DNA from: Sphingobium fontiphilum
GTDB taxonomy: Bacteria > Pseudomonadota > Alphaproteobacteria > Sphingomonadales > Sphingomonadaceae
Assembly (NCBI RefSeq): GCF_014196635.1
Contig: NZ_JACIEB010000008.1
Span: 1 to 64,000, forward strand
Direction of reading: 5' to 3'
DNA: 64,000 nucleotides
The notes under the pieces are model-generated. The model searched no databases, was not told where the DNA came from, and saw only the letters and a program-made list of their open reading frames with translations. Below, one piece after another: positions 28,967-37,615 of this stretch. Within the stretch, counting starts at the first letter, position 1. Each line of letters starts with the position of its first letter. The translations under genes were made by a program, and so were the position numbers.

Positions 28967-29965
28967 ATGGCCAAGAAACCGCGTCCCGCACATCCCACGG
29001 TCATCGTCACCCGCCGCCTGCCCCCCGCGGTCGAGGCGCGCATGGCGGAATTGTTCAATACCCGCTTCAACGCCGACGACAAACCGATGAGCCGCGACGC
29101 ACTGGCCAGCGCCATGGCGCAATGCGATGTGCTGGTGCCCACCGTCACCGATCATATCGACGCCGCGCTGATCGCCGCCGCGCCCGAAAGGCTGCAACTG
29201 ATCGCCAGTTTCGGCAGCGGCGTCGACCATATCGACCTGACCGCCGCACGGCAGAAGGGCGTCATCGTCACCAACACGCCCGGCGTGTTGACCGAGGACA
29301 CGGCCGACATGACCATGGCGCTGATCCTGTCCGTCCCTCGCCGCCTGGCGGAGGGCGAAAAGCTGGTGCGATCAGGCCGCTGGTCGGGGTGGAGCCCGTC
29401 GGGGATGCTGGGCCATCGCATCGCCGGCAAGAGGCTGGGCATCATCGGCATGGGCCGCATCGGTCGCGCCATCGCCCGGCGCGCCGTTGCTTTTGGCCTA
29501 TCCATCGCCTATCACAACCGCCATCGCCTGCCCTTCGAAGTCGAACAGGAATTGCAGGCGACCTGGCATGAGGATGTCGATTCGCTGCTGGCGCAAAGCG
29601 ACATCGTGTCGATCAACTGCCCGCTCAACGCCGACAGTCGCGGCATGATCGACGCGCGCCGGATCGCGCTGATGCGGCCCACCGCCTATTTCATCAATAC
29701 CTCACGCGCGGAGGTGACCGATGAGGACGCGCTGGTCGCGGCCTTGAGCGAGGGGCGGATCGCAGGCGCGGGGCTGGACGTTTATGCCCATGAACCCGCC
29801 GTCGACGCGCGCCTGATGGCGCTTTCCAACGTCGTGCTGCTGCCGCACATGGGATCGGCGACGTTCGAGGGGCGCGACGCCACCGGCGCGCGGGTGATCG
29901 CCAATATCCGCAGTTGGGTCGATGGCCATCGCCCGCCCAATCAGGTGCTTGAAGGCTGGGTCTGA
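28967..29965 (+). CDS. D-2-hydroxyacid dehydrogenase (glyoxylate/hydroxypyruvate reductase type)
   Basis: A 332-residue NAD(P)-dependent dehydrogenase. The Rossmann motif LGIIGMGRIGRAIARR lies at about 157-172, and catalytic residues are Arg in FINTSRAEV, Glu in AHEPAVD and His in LLPHMGSAT. The first substrate-binding loop is ASFGSGVDHID. The exact substrate (glyoxylate, hydroxypyruvate or another 2-oxo acid) cannot be fixed from sequence. Single gene, divergent from the SH3-like gene with about 100 nt between starts. Confidence 0.92.
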   Translation: MAKKPRPAHPTVIVTRRLPPAVEARMAELFNTRFNADDKPMSRDALASAMAQCDVLVPTVTDHIDAALIAAAPERLQLIASFGSGVDHIDLTAARQKGVIVTNTPGVLTEDTADMTMALILSVPRRLAEGEKLVRSGRWSGWSPSGMLGHRIAGKRLGIIGMGRIGRAIARRAVAFGLSIAYHNRHRLPFEVEQELQATWHEDVDSLLAQSDIVSINCPLNADSRGMIDARRIALMRPTAYFINTSRAEVTDEDALVAALSEGRIAGAGLDVYAHEPAVDARLMALSNVVLLPHMGSATFEGRDATGARVIANIRSWVDGHRPPNQVLEGWV

Positions 29966-29989
29966 TCCCCGCCCGCCAAACGCCCTTAT

Positions 29990-30010
29990 CGAAGTCTTTA
30001 CCGGACTTCG
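29990..30010. terminator. Hairpin between the dehydrogenase and amt
   Basis: CGAAGTC (29990-29996) pairs with GACTTCG (30004-30010) around TTTACCG. No T-run follows; it may be a weak terminator or an operator 16 nt before amt. Confidence 0.4.
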
Positions 30011-30025
30011 CTTAGACAGCGGGGC

Positions 30026-31303
30026 ATGCGCGCCCTTGCCTCATTCCCGCTGATCGCCGCCGCGATCGCCCTGCCCCAGACCGCCCATGCCCAGAGCGTC
30101 GGCGTCGACAGCGGCGACACGGCATGGATGATCCTCTGCGCCCTCATCGTCCTCATCGCCGCGCTTCCCGGCCTTGCCCTGCGCCGCGCGGGGCTCGCCA
30201 ATGCGCGCAACGGCCTGTCCGCCGCCGCGCAGGGGCTGGGCATGGCGGCCACCGCGTCGCTGGCCTGGGGCATTGCAGGCTACAGCCTCGCCTATGCGCC
30301 GGGCGGCGGCTGGCTGGGCGGCGGCGCCAACCTGTTCATGGGCGGCATGGCCGACCTGCGCGAAGGATTGACCGTCCCCGAAACCGCCTTCGCCTTGTTT
30401 CAGATGACGCTGGCGCTGCTGGGCGTGACGCTGATCGCCGGGGCGCTGGCCGAACGCGCCCGCTTCGGCTGGATGCTGCTGTTCGCGCCGCTGTGGCTGC
30501 TCATCGTCTATGCGCCGGTCGCCCGCTGGATGTGGGGCGGCGGCTGGCTGGCGGAACTGGGCGCGCTTGATTTTGCCGGCGCGCTGGTCGTCCACCTGAC
30601 GGCGGGCTGTTCCGCGCTGGTGCTGGGCCTCATCATCGGGCCGCGCGAGCGGGCCGAAGGCGGCGCTCACGCCCCGCTGCTGACGCTGGCGGGCTCGGCG
30701 ATGCTGTGGGTCGGCTTGATGGCGGCGAATGGCGGCTGGGCGCTGGGCGCCGCCAACGACGCCGCCAGCGCCCTGCTCAACACGCATTTCGCCGCGTGCG
30801 CCGGGCTGATCGGCTGGGCGCTGACCGACCGGCTGCTCGGCGGACGGACCAGCGCCACGGGCCTTGCATCGGGCGCCATCGCCGGTCTGGTCGCCATTTC
30901 CGCTTCAGCGGGGCTGGTGGGCGGCGCGGGCGCCATGGCCATCGGCCTGATCGCGGCCATCGCCTGCCGCATCGTCGCGGGCATGATCGGCCGTGGCCGG
31001 ATCGACGACCCGGCCCGCATCTTCGCGGTCCATGGCGTGGGCGGATTGATCGGCGCGCTGCTGCTCATTCCCTTCACCCCCGCCACGCTGGGCGGCGTCG
31101 GCTTCGACCCGTCGGTCGGCTATGGCGCGATCATCGCCGCCCAGTTGATCGGCATCGCCGCCATCGCTGTCTGGGCGATGCTGGGATCAGCGATTCTGGG
31201 CCTTGGCCTGTCCTTCATCCTGCCCATGCGGGTCAGCGCGGACGAGGAAGCCACCGGCCTCGACGCCGCCCATCATGGCCAGCAGGCCTGGGACTTCCGT
31301 TAA
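30026..31303 (+). CDS. Ammonium transporter (Amt family)
   Basis: A 425-residue channel-like protein with an N-terminal signal sequence and about 11 membrane segments. The ammonium pathway residues are kept: FALFQMT and GALAERARFGWM near the outer gate, GALDFAGALVVHLTAG with the first pore His, and IFAVHGVGGLIG with the second. The C-terminal GLDAAHHGQQAWDF tail matches the part that contacts PII proteins. No glnK gene is next to it, unlike the common glnK-amtB pair. Confidence 0.92.
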   Translation: MRALASFPLIAAAIALPQTAHAQSVGVDSGDTAWMILCALIVLIAALPGLALRRAGLANARNGLSAAAQGLGMAATASLAWGIAGYSLAYAPGGGWLGGGANLFMGGMADLREGLTVPETAFALFQMTLALLGVTLIAGALAERARFGWMLLFAPLWLLIVYAPVARWMWGGGWLAELGALDFAGALVVHLTAGCSALVLGLIIGPRERAEGGAHAPLLTLAGSAMLWVGLMAANGGWALGAANDAASALLNTHFAACAGLIGWALTDRLLGGRTSATGLASGAIAGLVAISASAGLVGGAGAMAIGLIAAIACRIVAGMIGRGRIDDPARIFAVHGVGGLIGALLLIPFTPATLGGVGFDPSVGYGAIIAAQLIGIAAIAVWAMLGSAILGLGLSFILPMRVSADEEATGLDAAHHGQQAWDFR

Positions 31304-31313
31304 GGGCAACGCC

Positions 31314-32159
31314 ATGACCGTCGCCGTCGGCATCTTCGCGCATCAGGAAGAAAGGCGGATCGCCGCCTGCCTCGCCTCGCTGCCGCTGGACCGGCCCGGC
31401 ACGCTTTTCCATGTGCTGGTCAACGGATCGACCGACGGCACCGTCGCGCGCGCCAGCGCCGCCGCCGAAGGCCGCACCAATGTGATCGTCCACGATCTGC
31501 AAGCGGGCGGCAAGTCGCGCACCTGGAACCATTTCATCCATCATCTGCTGACCGGCGACGAACAGGCCGTGATCCTGATGGACGGCGACGCCGAGATCAC
31601 GCCCGGCTCCATAGATGCGCTGGTAACCGCTCTTGCCGCCGACCCCGCCGCGAATGCCGCAGCGGGGATGCCGATGAACGGGCGCAAGGCGGCGGCCTAT
31701 CGCGCCATGCTGCGGCAGGATCGCGGCATTTTCGGCGATCTCTACGCCCTGTCCGGGCCTTTCGTCGCGGCGATCCGCGCGGCAGACCTGCGCCTGCCCG
31801 ACGACCTGATCGGCGACGACGGGCTGGTCGCCGCCTGGGCGCACACCCATCTTGGCCCCGATGCCGACTGGGTGACGCAGCGGGTGCTCGCCTGCGAGGG
31901 CGCGGGCTTTCTGTGCGAGCCGGTTAGCCTGCTGCACCCGGCGACATGGCGGATGCAATATAAGCGCATGGTCAACTATTCCGTCCGCCACATGCAGAAC
32001 CGCATCGTGTCGGACATCATGGGCCGCGCCGGGCCATCGGGCCTGCCCGCCTCGCTCGCCAGCCTCTATCCCCAATGGCTCCCCCGCCTGCACCCGCGCG
32101 GCGGCGTGCAGGGCTGGTTCGACCGCCGGGCGCTGGCGCGGATGAAGGCGAAGGGGTGA
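31314..32159 (+). CDS. Family 2 glycosyltransferase
   Basis: A 281-residue GT-A fold enzyme. The start VAVGIFAHQEERRIAACLASL and LVNGSTDGT match the nucleotide-binding half; the metal-binding motif is MDGDAEI at about residue 85 and a later acidic IGDDGLVAAWA may hold the catalytic Asp. The substrate is unknown. ATG at 31314 starts 10 nt after amt, so the two are probably co-transcribed though a link in function is not evident. It ends 28 nt from the convergent molybdenum hydroxylase gene. Confidence 0.85.
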   Translation: MTVAVGIFAHQEERRIAACLASLPLDRPGTLFHVLVNGSTDGTVARASAAAEGRTNVIVHDLQAGGKSRTWNHFIHHLLTGDEQAVILMDGDAEITPGSIDALVTALAADPAANAAAGMPMNGRKAAAYRAMLRQDRGIFGDLYALSGPFVAAIRAADLRLPDDLIGDDGLVAAWAHTHLGPDADWVTQRVLACEGAGFLCEPVSLLHPATWRMQYKRMVNYSVRHMQNRIVSDIMGRAGPSGLPASLASLYPQWLPRLHPRGGVQGWFDRRALARMKAKG

Positions 32160-32187
32160 TCCCCCTCGCCCGGTCCCCGCGCGGGAT

Positions 32188-34371
32188 TCAGGCCAGCATG
32201 TCCGGCGTCACCGGCAGGCTGCGAATACGGCGGCCAGTCGCGGCGTGAACGGCGTTGACCATCGCCGGTATGACCGGCGGCAACGCCGGTTCGCCAAGCC
32301 CCGTGGGCGGATAGTCCGTCCTGATGAACTCGACGAGGATGTCCGGCGTATCGGGAATGCGCAGCAGCGGATGGCCGTCGAAATTGGATTGCTCGACCGC
32401 GCCGGCGACCTGCGTGATCGACTGTCCGGCCAGCGCCTGCGTCAGCCCCTCGATCACCGATCCCTGCGCCTGATGCATGGCGTTGAGCGGATTGATGATC
32501 TGGCTGCCGATATCGCCGGCCACCCACACGGTTTTCACCTTGGGCATGGAATCGACGATGGCGACTTCCACGACTTCCGCGAAATATCCCATATGGCTGA
32601 AATAAAAGGCAAAGCCCTTCCCCGATCCCTTGGGCATCCTGGCCCGCTGGTCCCAGCCCGCCATGGCGCAGACCTTCTCGATCACGGCCTTTGCGCGGGC
32701 GGTGACGAAGGGCGGCGAGCGATCACCGCGCGGAATTTCGCGGTCGGCGCCCAGCAATTCCAGCATCAGGGTCGGCAAATCCTTGCCCGCCGCCTGCGCC
32801 ACTTCGTCCAGAAACGCCTGGGTGACAAAGGCGAGCGCGTTCGATCCGGGCGCGCGCAGCCAGCCGGTCGGCATGTTGGTGGACAGGAAACTCTGTTCCA
32901 TCACCACATTGTCGACAAACTCCACCGGCGGCTCATATTCCGGCATTTCGGCGGCGCGCACCGGCTCACCGTCCTTGCCGAAGGTGATGAAATGATCGTG
33001 AAACGCGGTCAGCTTGCCCTTGGCGTCCAGCGCCGCGCGGAAACCATGCCAGCCGGCCGGGCGATAAAAATCCCGCCGCATGTCGTCCTGGCGCGAATAG
33101 AGCAGCTTTACCGGAACGCCGGGCAACTTCGCGGCAATCACCGCCGCCCGCACCATATAATCGTTCATCAGCCGCCGACCGAAGCCGCCGCCAATGCGAG
33201 TGAAATTGATGCGGATCTTTTCCGGCGGCAAATTCAGCGCCTTGGCGACCAGAGAGCGGCCATTTTCGGGATATTGGGTCGGCGCCCAGATTTCGATGGC
33301 CCCATCCTTGAACAGGGCGGTGCAATTCTGCGGTTCCAGCGTGCCATGGGCGAGGAAAGGATAGCTGTAATCGGCCTTGACCGTCTTCGCGGCGGCGGCG
33401 AAGGCGGCGTCGACATCGCCCTTGCGTATAATGTCGCCATCGGCCTTGCCCGTACGGCGGGCGGCGGCCTGCTTGGCGTAGCCCTCCGTCGAAAAACCGC
33501 TGACGGCGCTGTCGTCCCATTCGACCTTCAGCGCCTCGCGCGCCTTGTTGGCGCTCCACCAGCTTTTGGACAGGATCGCCACGCCGTCGAACAATGATTC
33601 GGGCTGGCCGTCGCCCTTGATGGTCAGCACATGGGCGACCCCGGGCAACGCCTTCACCTCGTCGATATTGGCCGACTTGAGCGTCCCGCCAAAGGCCGGG
33701 CAGTTTTCGATCACGGCATAAAGCATGCCGGGCAGCTTGAAATCGATGCCGAACAAAGGCTTGCCCGCGACGATGGCGGGGGTGTCGGGACCGATGATCG
33801 ACTGGCCGATAATGCGGAAATCGGCGGCGTCCTTCAGCGTCAGCTTTTCCGGGTCGGGCGCGGGCAGCTTCGCCGCCGCCACCGCCAGCGCGGCATAGGT
33901 CAGGCTCTTGCCCGATGCCGGATCGCTCACCTTGCCGCTGGCGGTCTTCAGGCGCTCGGCGGGCACGCCCCATTGCGCCGCCGCCGCCGACACCAGCATG
34001 GCGCGGGCCGCCGCCCCCGCCCGTCGCGTCGGCACCCATTCGCGCGGCGTCGTGCGACTGCCGCCCGCCACCTGCCCGCCAAAGATCGACTGGTCGGCAT
34101 GGGTCTGCTCGATCGTCACCTGCGCCCAGTCGACGTCCAGTTCCTCCGCGATCAGCATCGGCAGCATCGTCTTGGCGCCCTGACCGATCTCGGCATTTTT
34201 CGCGCCGATGATGACCCGGTTGTCGGGCAGGATGCGGATGAAGGCCGTCAAGATCGTCGGCGTCCCGTCGGCGGCCCGGGCCAGCGGCACGTTGAGGTCG
34301 AACAGCAATCCGCCCCCAGCGATCAGCGACGCGGAGATGAAGCTCCGCCGCGACAGCGTCGCCGCGCTCAT
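32188..34371 (-). CDS. Molybdopterin-binding subunit of an aldehyde/isoquinoline oxidoreductase
   Basis: A 727-residue xanthine dehydrogenase-type molybdenum subunit, IorB-like. It begins with a twin-arginine signal ([19 protein letters not shown]), so it should be exported folded with its cofactor. Conserved cofactor regions include [25 protein letters not shown] and the C-terminal [11 protein letters not shown], in which Glu is the usual catalytic residue. The ATG at 34371 overlaps the stop of the [2Fe-2S] gene by 4 nt. The substrate, probably an N-heterocycle or aldehyde, is not predictable. Confidence 0.92.
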   Translation of the reverse strand: MSAATLSRRSFISASLIAGGGLLFDLNVPLARAADGTPTILTAFIRILPDNRVIIGAKNAEIGQGAKTMLPMLIAEELDVDWAQVTIEQTHADQSIFGGQVAGGSRTTPREWVPTRRAGAAARAMLVSAAAAQWGVPAERLKTASGKVSDPASGKSLTYAALAVAAAKLPAPDPEKLTLKDAADFRIIGQSIIGPDTPAIVAGKPLFGIDFKLPGMLYAVIENCPAFGGTLKSANIDEVKALPGVAHVLTIKGDGQPESLFDGVAILSKSWWSANKAREALKVEWDDSAVSGFSTEGYAKQAAARRTGKADGDIIRKGDVDAAFAAAAKTVKADYSYPFLAHGTLEPQNCTALFKDGAIEIWAPTQYPENGRSLVAKALNLPPEKIRINFTRIGGGFGRRLMNDYMVRAAVIAAKLPGVPVKLLYSRQDDMRRDFYRPAGWHGFRAALDAKGKLTAFHDHFITFGKDGEPVRAAEMPEYEPPVEFVDNVVMEQSFLSTNMPTGWLRAPGSNALAFVTQAFLDEVAQAAGKDLPTLMLELLGADREIPRGDRSPPFVTARAKAVIEKVCAMAGWDQRARMPKGSGKGFAFYFSHMGYFAEVVEVAIVDSMPKVKTVWVAGDIGSQIINPLNAMHQAQGSVIEGLTQALAGQSITQVAGAVEQSNFDGHPLLRIPDTPDILVEFIRTDYPPTGLGEPALPPVIPAMVNAVHAATGRRIRSLPVTPDMLA

Positions 34372-34829
34372 GCCGCGGACTCCGCTGCGGCCTTGATCGC
34401 GGCGCGAATGCGGACATAGGTCGAACAGCGGCACAGATTGCCCATCATCGCGGCGTCGATGTCCGCATCGCTGGGCTTGGGCGTCTGGGCGAGCAGCGCG
34501 GTCGCGCTCATAATCTGCCCGGCCTGGCAATAACCGCATTGGGGCACGTCCTGCGCCACCCATGTCGCGGCGATGCGCTTGCCCGCATCGGTCGCCTGCA
34601 CCCCTTCGATGGTGGTGATCGCCATGCCCTGCACGTCGCCCAGCGCCATCTGGCACGACCGCACGGCATTGCCGTCAACATGCACCGTGCACGCGCCGCA
34701 CAGGCCGGCGCCGCAACCGAATTTGGTGCCGACCATATCCAGATCCTCGCGCAGCACCCACAGCAGCGGCTTAGCCGGGTCGCCATCGACCATGCGCTTT
34801 TCACCATTGACCGTCAGACTGATCGCCAC
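34368..34829 (-). CDS. [2Fe-2S] subunit of the molybdenum hydroxylase
   Basis: A 153-residue two-cluster ferredoxin-type subunit (IorA/XdhA-like). The plant-type cluster uses the cysteines of [17 protein letters not shown] plus a Cys in RSCQMA; the second uses QCGYCQAGQ and NLCRCSTY. It carries electrons from the molybdenum centre to an outer acceptor. It lacks its own signal peptide, so it would travel through Tat with the large subunit (inference). It is the first gene of the pair; the start is at 34829. Confidence 0.95.
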   Translation of the reverse strand: MAISLTVNGEKRMVDGDPAKPLLWVLREDLDMVGTKFGCGAGLCGACTVHVDGNAVRSCQMALGDVQGMAITTIEGVQATDAGKRIAATWVAQDVPQCGYCQAGQIMSATALLAQTPKPSDADIDAAMMGNLCRCSTYVRIRAAIKAAAESAA

Positions 34830-35030
34830 CCTGCCACCTCCATCGCCAATTCAGCGCAGCACCCATGATGCGCGTCGGCCAGCCAAGCCATATCATCAAC
34901 GCATGACGGTGCAAATCTCCACTACCGCCAAGGCGCGCGGCGGGAAAAGAGGCGCGGATGAAGCCCCTTCCCAACGGCCGATCATCGCGCATAGGATGGC
35001 CGCCTGTCGCGCGAACATGAGCCTGCCCCA

Positions 35031-35960
35031 ATGTCGTCTCAACCGCCCCTTCCCCCCATGCTGCGGTCCAATGACGCCGCCCCGATCCGGCTGATCGCGG
35101 AACAGGGCGGGGCGCTGTGCACCATCGTCCGTATCGACGAGAGTTTCTCGCGTCGCGTGGGGGCGCAACTGGCCATTGCGCCCGACGGCACGATGGTCGG
35201 CAGCCTGGCCGACGGATGCCTGGAATCGGAATTGGCGCGCCAGGCGCAGACCGCTGCGGCATCGGGCGGGCCAGTGCTTTTACGCTATGGCGCGGGTTCG
35301 CCCTTCATGGATTTTCGCCTGCCCTGCGGCGCGGGCATCGACGTTCTTGTCGACCCCTCCCCTTGCGTCGAACAGGCGCGGGAAACCGTCGCCCGGCTCG
35401 ACCGGCGCATCCCCGCGCAATGGCTCCTCCCCCCGCAAGCAGCGCCCCATGCGCGCGGCATCAGCTTCCTGCCCGCCTTGTCGCTGCTGACGTTCGGCGC
35501 GGGGCCTGAACAGGACCGGCTGATCCTTCTGGCGCGGTCGGCGGGCATCGACGCCCGCATGGTGCAGCCCGGCCCCGGCGGCCTCTCCCTTGGCCGCCCG
35601 CCCATGGACATGCCGGTCGATCACTGGACGGCCATCGTCCTGCTGTTCCACGACCATGAATGGGAACGCGCGCTGCTGCCCTGGGCGCTGGGCGCCGACG
35701 CCTTTTTCATCGGCGCCATAGGCGGGCGGCTGACCCGCGAACGCCGGATCGCCATGCTGCAGCGCGCAGGCATCGACGTCGGCCGGATCGCCCGGCTGCG
35801 CGCGCCCGTGGGGCTAATCCCTCACACGCGCGATCCCAACACGATGGCGCTGTCGATATTGGCCGATGTCGTGGGCCGCTACGACGCGCTGATCGATGAA
35901 GCCTCTGATCAGCGGGATGCCGACAACAACGCCGCCAGTCTGTCGACATCTGTCCTGTAG
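35031..35960 (+). CDS. XdhC family molybdenum cofactor maturation protein
   Basis: A 309-residue protein with the N-terminal XdhC/CoxI domain (GALCTIVRIDESFSRRVGAQLAI, then DGCLESELARQA) and a C-terminal Rossmann-like part (FIGAIGGRLTRERRIAMLQRAG). XdhC proteins sulfurate and deliver the molybdenum cofactor to hydroxylases, here most likely the pair at 32188-34829. It is divergent from that pair with about 200 nt between starts, and its last 52 nt overlap the convergent MobA-like gene. Confidence 0.9.
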   Translation: MSSQPPLPPMLRSNDAAPIRLIAEQGGALCTIVRIDESFSRRVGAQLAIAPDGTMVGSLADGCLESELARQAQTAAASGGPVLLRYGAGSPFMDFRLPCGAGIDVLVDPSPCVEQARETVARLDRRIPAQWLLPPQAAPHARGISFLPALSLLTFGAGPEQDRLILLARSAGIDARMVQPGPGGLSLGRPPMDMPVDHWTAIVLLFHDHEWERALLPWALGADAFFIGAIGGRLTRERRIAMLQRAGIDVGRIARLRAPVGLIPHTRDPNTMALSILADVVGRYDALIDEASDQRDADNNAASLSTSVL

Positions 35961-36532
35961 TCCACGTCCATCAACGCGTCGCCCACCACATCCACGACGG
36001 CGCCGTCCGGCACGCCCGCCAACAACGCACGCGCGCCCGCCCGGCCGCCAAGCGCCGCCAGATCGTCGAAGCGTTCGGCGGCGAAACAGGCAGGCGCGCC
36101 GGGGCGGCCATCGGCATGGCGCGTAGCCGCCAAGCCCGATACGCGTGCCCTGCTCGCCAGGTCGGCCAACAGGTCCACACCGATCAACGGCATATCCGCC
36201 AGCATGATGAGCAAATGGCTGGCCTGCATCGTCCGCGCCGCCTGCGCCGCCTGCGCCACCGACCCCCCCATGCCATCAGCAGGCGCGGGGTTGATGATCC
36301 TCCGCACCGGGCGCGGCAAGGCCTCGCCAAGAAAGGCCGGAGCCTGCGGCCCCGTCACCACCAATACCGGCGCGCCGGTAGACAGGGCCGTGTCGAGCGC
36401 CCATCGGCCCAGCTTCCTGCCCCCGCAATCATGGTCCAGCTTGCCCCCGCCAAAGCGTGCGCCCAGGCCCGCCGCCAGCACCGCAATCACGGTTCCTGGC
36501 GGCCATGTCATTGAAGGTGCAAAATCGGCCAT
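35909..36532 (-). CDS. MobA-like nucleotidyltransferase (MocA type)
   Basis: A 207-residue NTP-transferase. The nucleotide-binding start VIAVLAAGLGARFGGGKLD and MLADMPLIG (metal-binding Asp) are typical of enzymes that attach CMP or GMP to molybdopterin. Close to XdhC and a molybdenum hydroxylase, it would finish the cofactor, perhaps as the cytosine dinucleotide. GGAGAG lies just before the ATG at 36532. Its 3' end overlaps xdhC by 52 nt on the opposite strand, an unusually long convergent overlap. Confidence 0.9.
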   Translation of the reverse strand: MADFAPSMTWPPGTVIAVLAAGLGARFGGGKLDHDCGGRKLGRWALDTALSTGAPVLVVTGPQAPAFLGEALPRPVRRIINPAPADGMGGSVAQAAQAARTMQASHLLIMLADMPLIGVDLLADLASRARVSGLAATRHADGRPGAPACFAAERFDDLAALGGRAGARALLAGVPDGAVVDVVGDALMDVDYRTDVDRLAALLSASR

Positions 36533-36559
36533 TGCTCTCCGGGCTTCACGCCCCGGCGA

Positions 36560-37237
36560 TTATCGCGCGGGCCGATCCTGATACTGCGCCGGGAACATCG
36601 TTCGCAAGGCTGCGACCTTGGGCATGTCCCACCGCAGGATATAGGGGTGGCGAGGGTTCTTCGTCAGGAAATTCTGGTGATACGCATCGGCATCCTGAAA
36701 GCCGGTAAAGCGTTCCACCCGCGTCACCACCGGTTCGCGCCACAGGCCGCTTTTGTCCAGTTGCGCCAGATAGGCGCGCGCCGCCCGCTCCTGCTCCGCA
36801 TTCAGCGGAAACAGCGCGCTGCGATACTGTGTGCCATGGTCCGGCCCCTGATAATTGAGCGTGGTCGGATCGGCGATGACGGAAAAGAATATCCGCATCA
36901 ACGCGCCATAGGTGACGACTTTGGGATCATAGGTAATGCGCACCGACTCGGCAAAGCCGGTATCGCCTTCGCTGACCTGCTCGTAATCGACCTTGCGTCC
37001 CTTTGGCCCGCCGGCAAAGCCCGACACCGCCAGATGAACGCCCTTCACATGGGAAAATACGCCCTCGACGCCCCAATAGCATCCGCCGGCAAAGACGGCG
37101 GTTTCCCATTTGCGGGTCGCGGCGGCGTCGATGGCCGGGGCGGGCGCCTGAACAGCCCGCTCAGCCGCCGACAGGGGCGTTGCAACGGCCAGCAAGACCG
37201 CCGAAACGGTCAGCAGGGCGCGATCAAAGACCCGCAT
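36560..37237 (-). CDS. msrA: Exported peptide methionine sulfoxide reductase A
   Basis: Reduces methionine-S-sulfoxide. A 225-residue protein made of a signal peptide (MRVFDRALLTVSAVLLAVATPLSAAE) and an MsrA domain from about residue 45. The catalytic Cys lies in AGGCYWGVEG (family norm GGCFWG), and the downstream YDPKVVTYGALMRIFF, GPDHGTQYRSALF and YHQNFLTKN segments are standard. The signal predicts a periplasmic enzyme, less usual than the cytoplasmic form. Its first codons overlap the end of the small upstream gene. Confidence 0.93.
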   Translation of the reverse strand: MRVFDRALLTVSAVLLAVATPLSAAERAVQAPAPAIDAAATRKWETAVFAGGCYWGVEGVFSHVKGVHLAVSGFAGGPKGRKVDYEQVSEGDTGFAESVRITYDPKVVTYGALMRIFFSVIADPTTLNYQGPDHGTQYRSALFPLNAEQERAARAYLAQLDKSGLWREPVVTRVERFTGFQDADAYHQNFLTKNPRHPYILRWDMPKVAALRTMFPAQYQDRPAR

Positions 37238-37376
37238 GGTCCGCTGTCGACGCCGCCAGCGCGGTCGACGCAAAGGCCGGGGGATCATTGGGCTGCAACA
37301 GGAACATGCCCACCGCGCCCAGGGCAAAGCCGCCAAGGAAGCGGAGGAACAGGTCGGATTTGAGGAAAGACTTCAT
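37224..37376 (-). CDS. Small membrane protein upstream of msrA
   Basis: A 50-residue frame, MKSFLKSDLFLRFLGGFALG at the start, with one transmembrane helix (about residues 10-30, FLRFLGGFALGAVGMFLLQ) and a small Ala/Ser-rich tail. Its stop lies 14 nt inside msrA, so the two are translationally linked. AAGG is present 2 nt before the ATG, rather close. The coding pattern (basic N-terminus, clean helix) supports a real gene. I do not know its function; a membrane role alongside MsrA is inferred. Confidence 0.6.
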   Translation of the reverse strand: MKSFLKSDLFLRFLGGFALGAVGMFLLQPNDPPAFASTALAASTADHAGL

Positions 37377-37554
37377 AACCTTCACATAGTCCCTGAATCA
37401 CATGGTCATCGGCGGACTCCAACGGCGCCGCCTTGCCCTCTATCGCCTTGCCCATGGCTGAACGCCGTGACGCCGGTCACATTGTTTCGATCAATGCGTC
37501 CGAGAGAGCGACAAACGGCAAGACCAAATTCGTTTTTAATCGAAACGCAAATAG

Positions 37555-37589
37555 GCGTCGCGTCCGTCTCTTTCAAGACGGCGCGACGC
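37555..37589 (-). terminator. Hairpin after the aminotransferase gene
   Basis: GCGTCGCG-T-CCGTCT (37555-37569) pairs with AGACGG-CGCGACGC (37576-37589), a 14-bp stem with one bulge, 26 nt past the stop of the aspartate aminotransferase in its reading direction. Only CTATTT follows, so the terminator is moderate. Confidence 0.55.
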
Positions 37590-37615
37590 GCAACGATCCG
37601 TTTCCGTTTTTGCGC

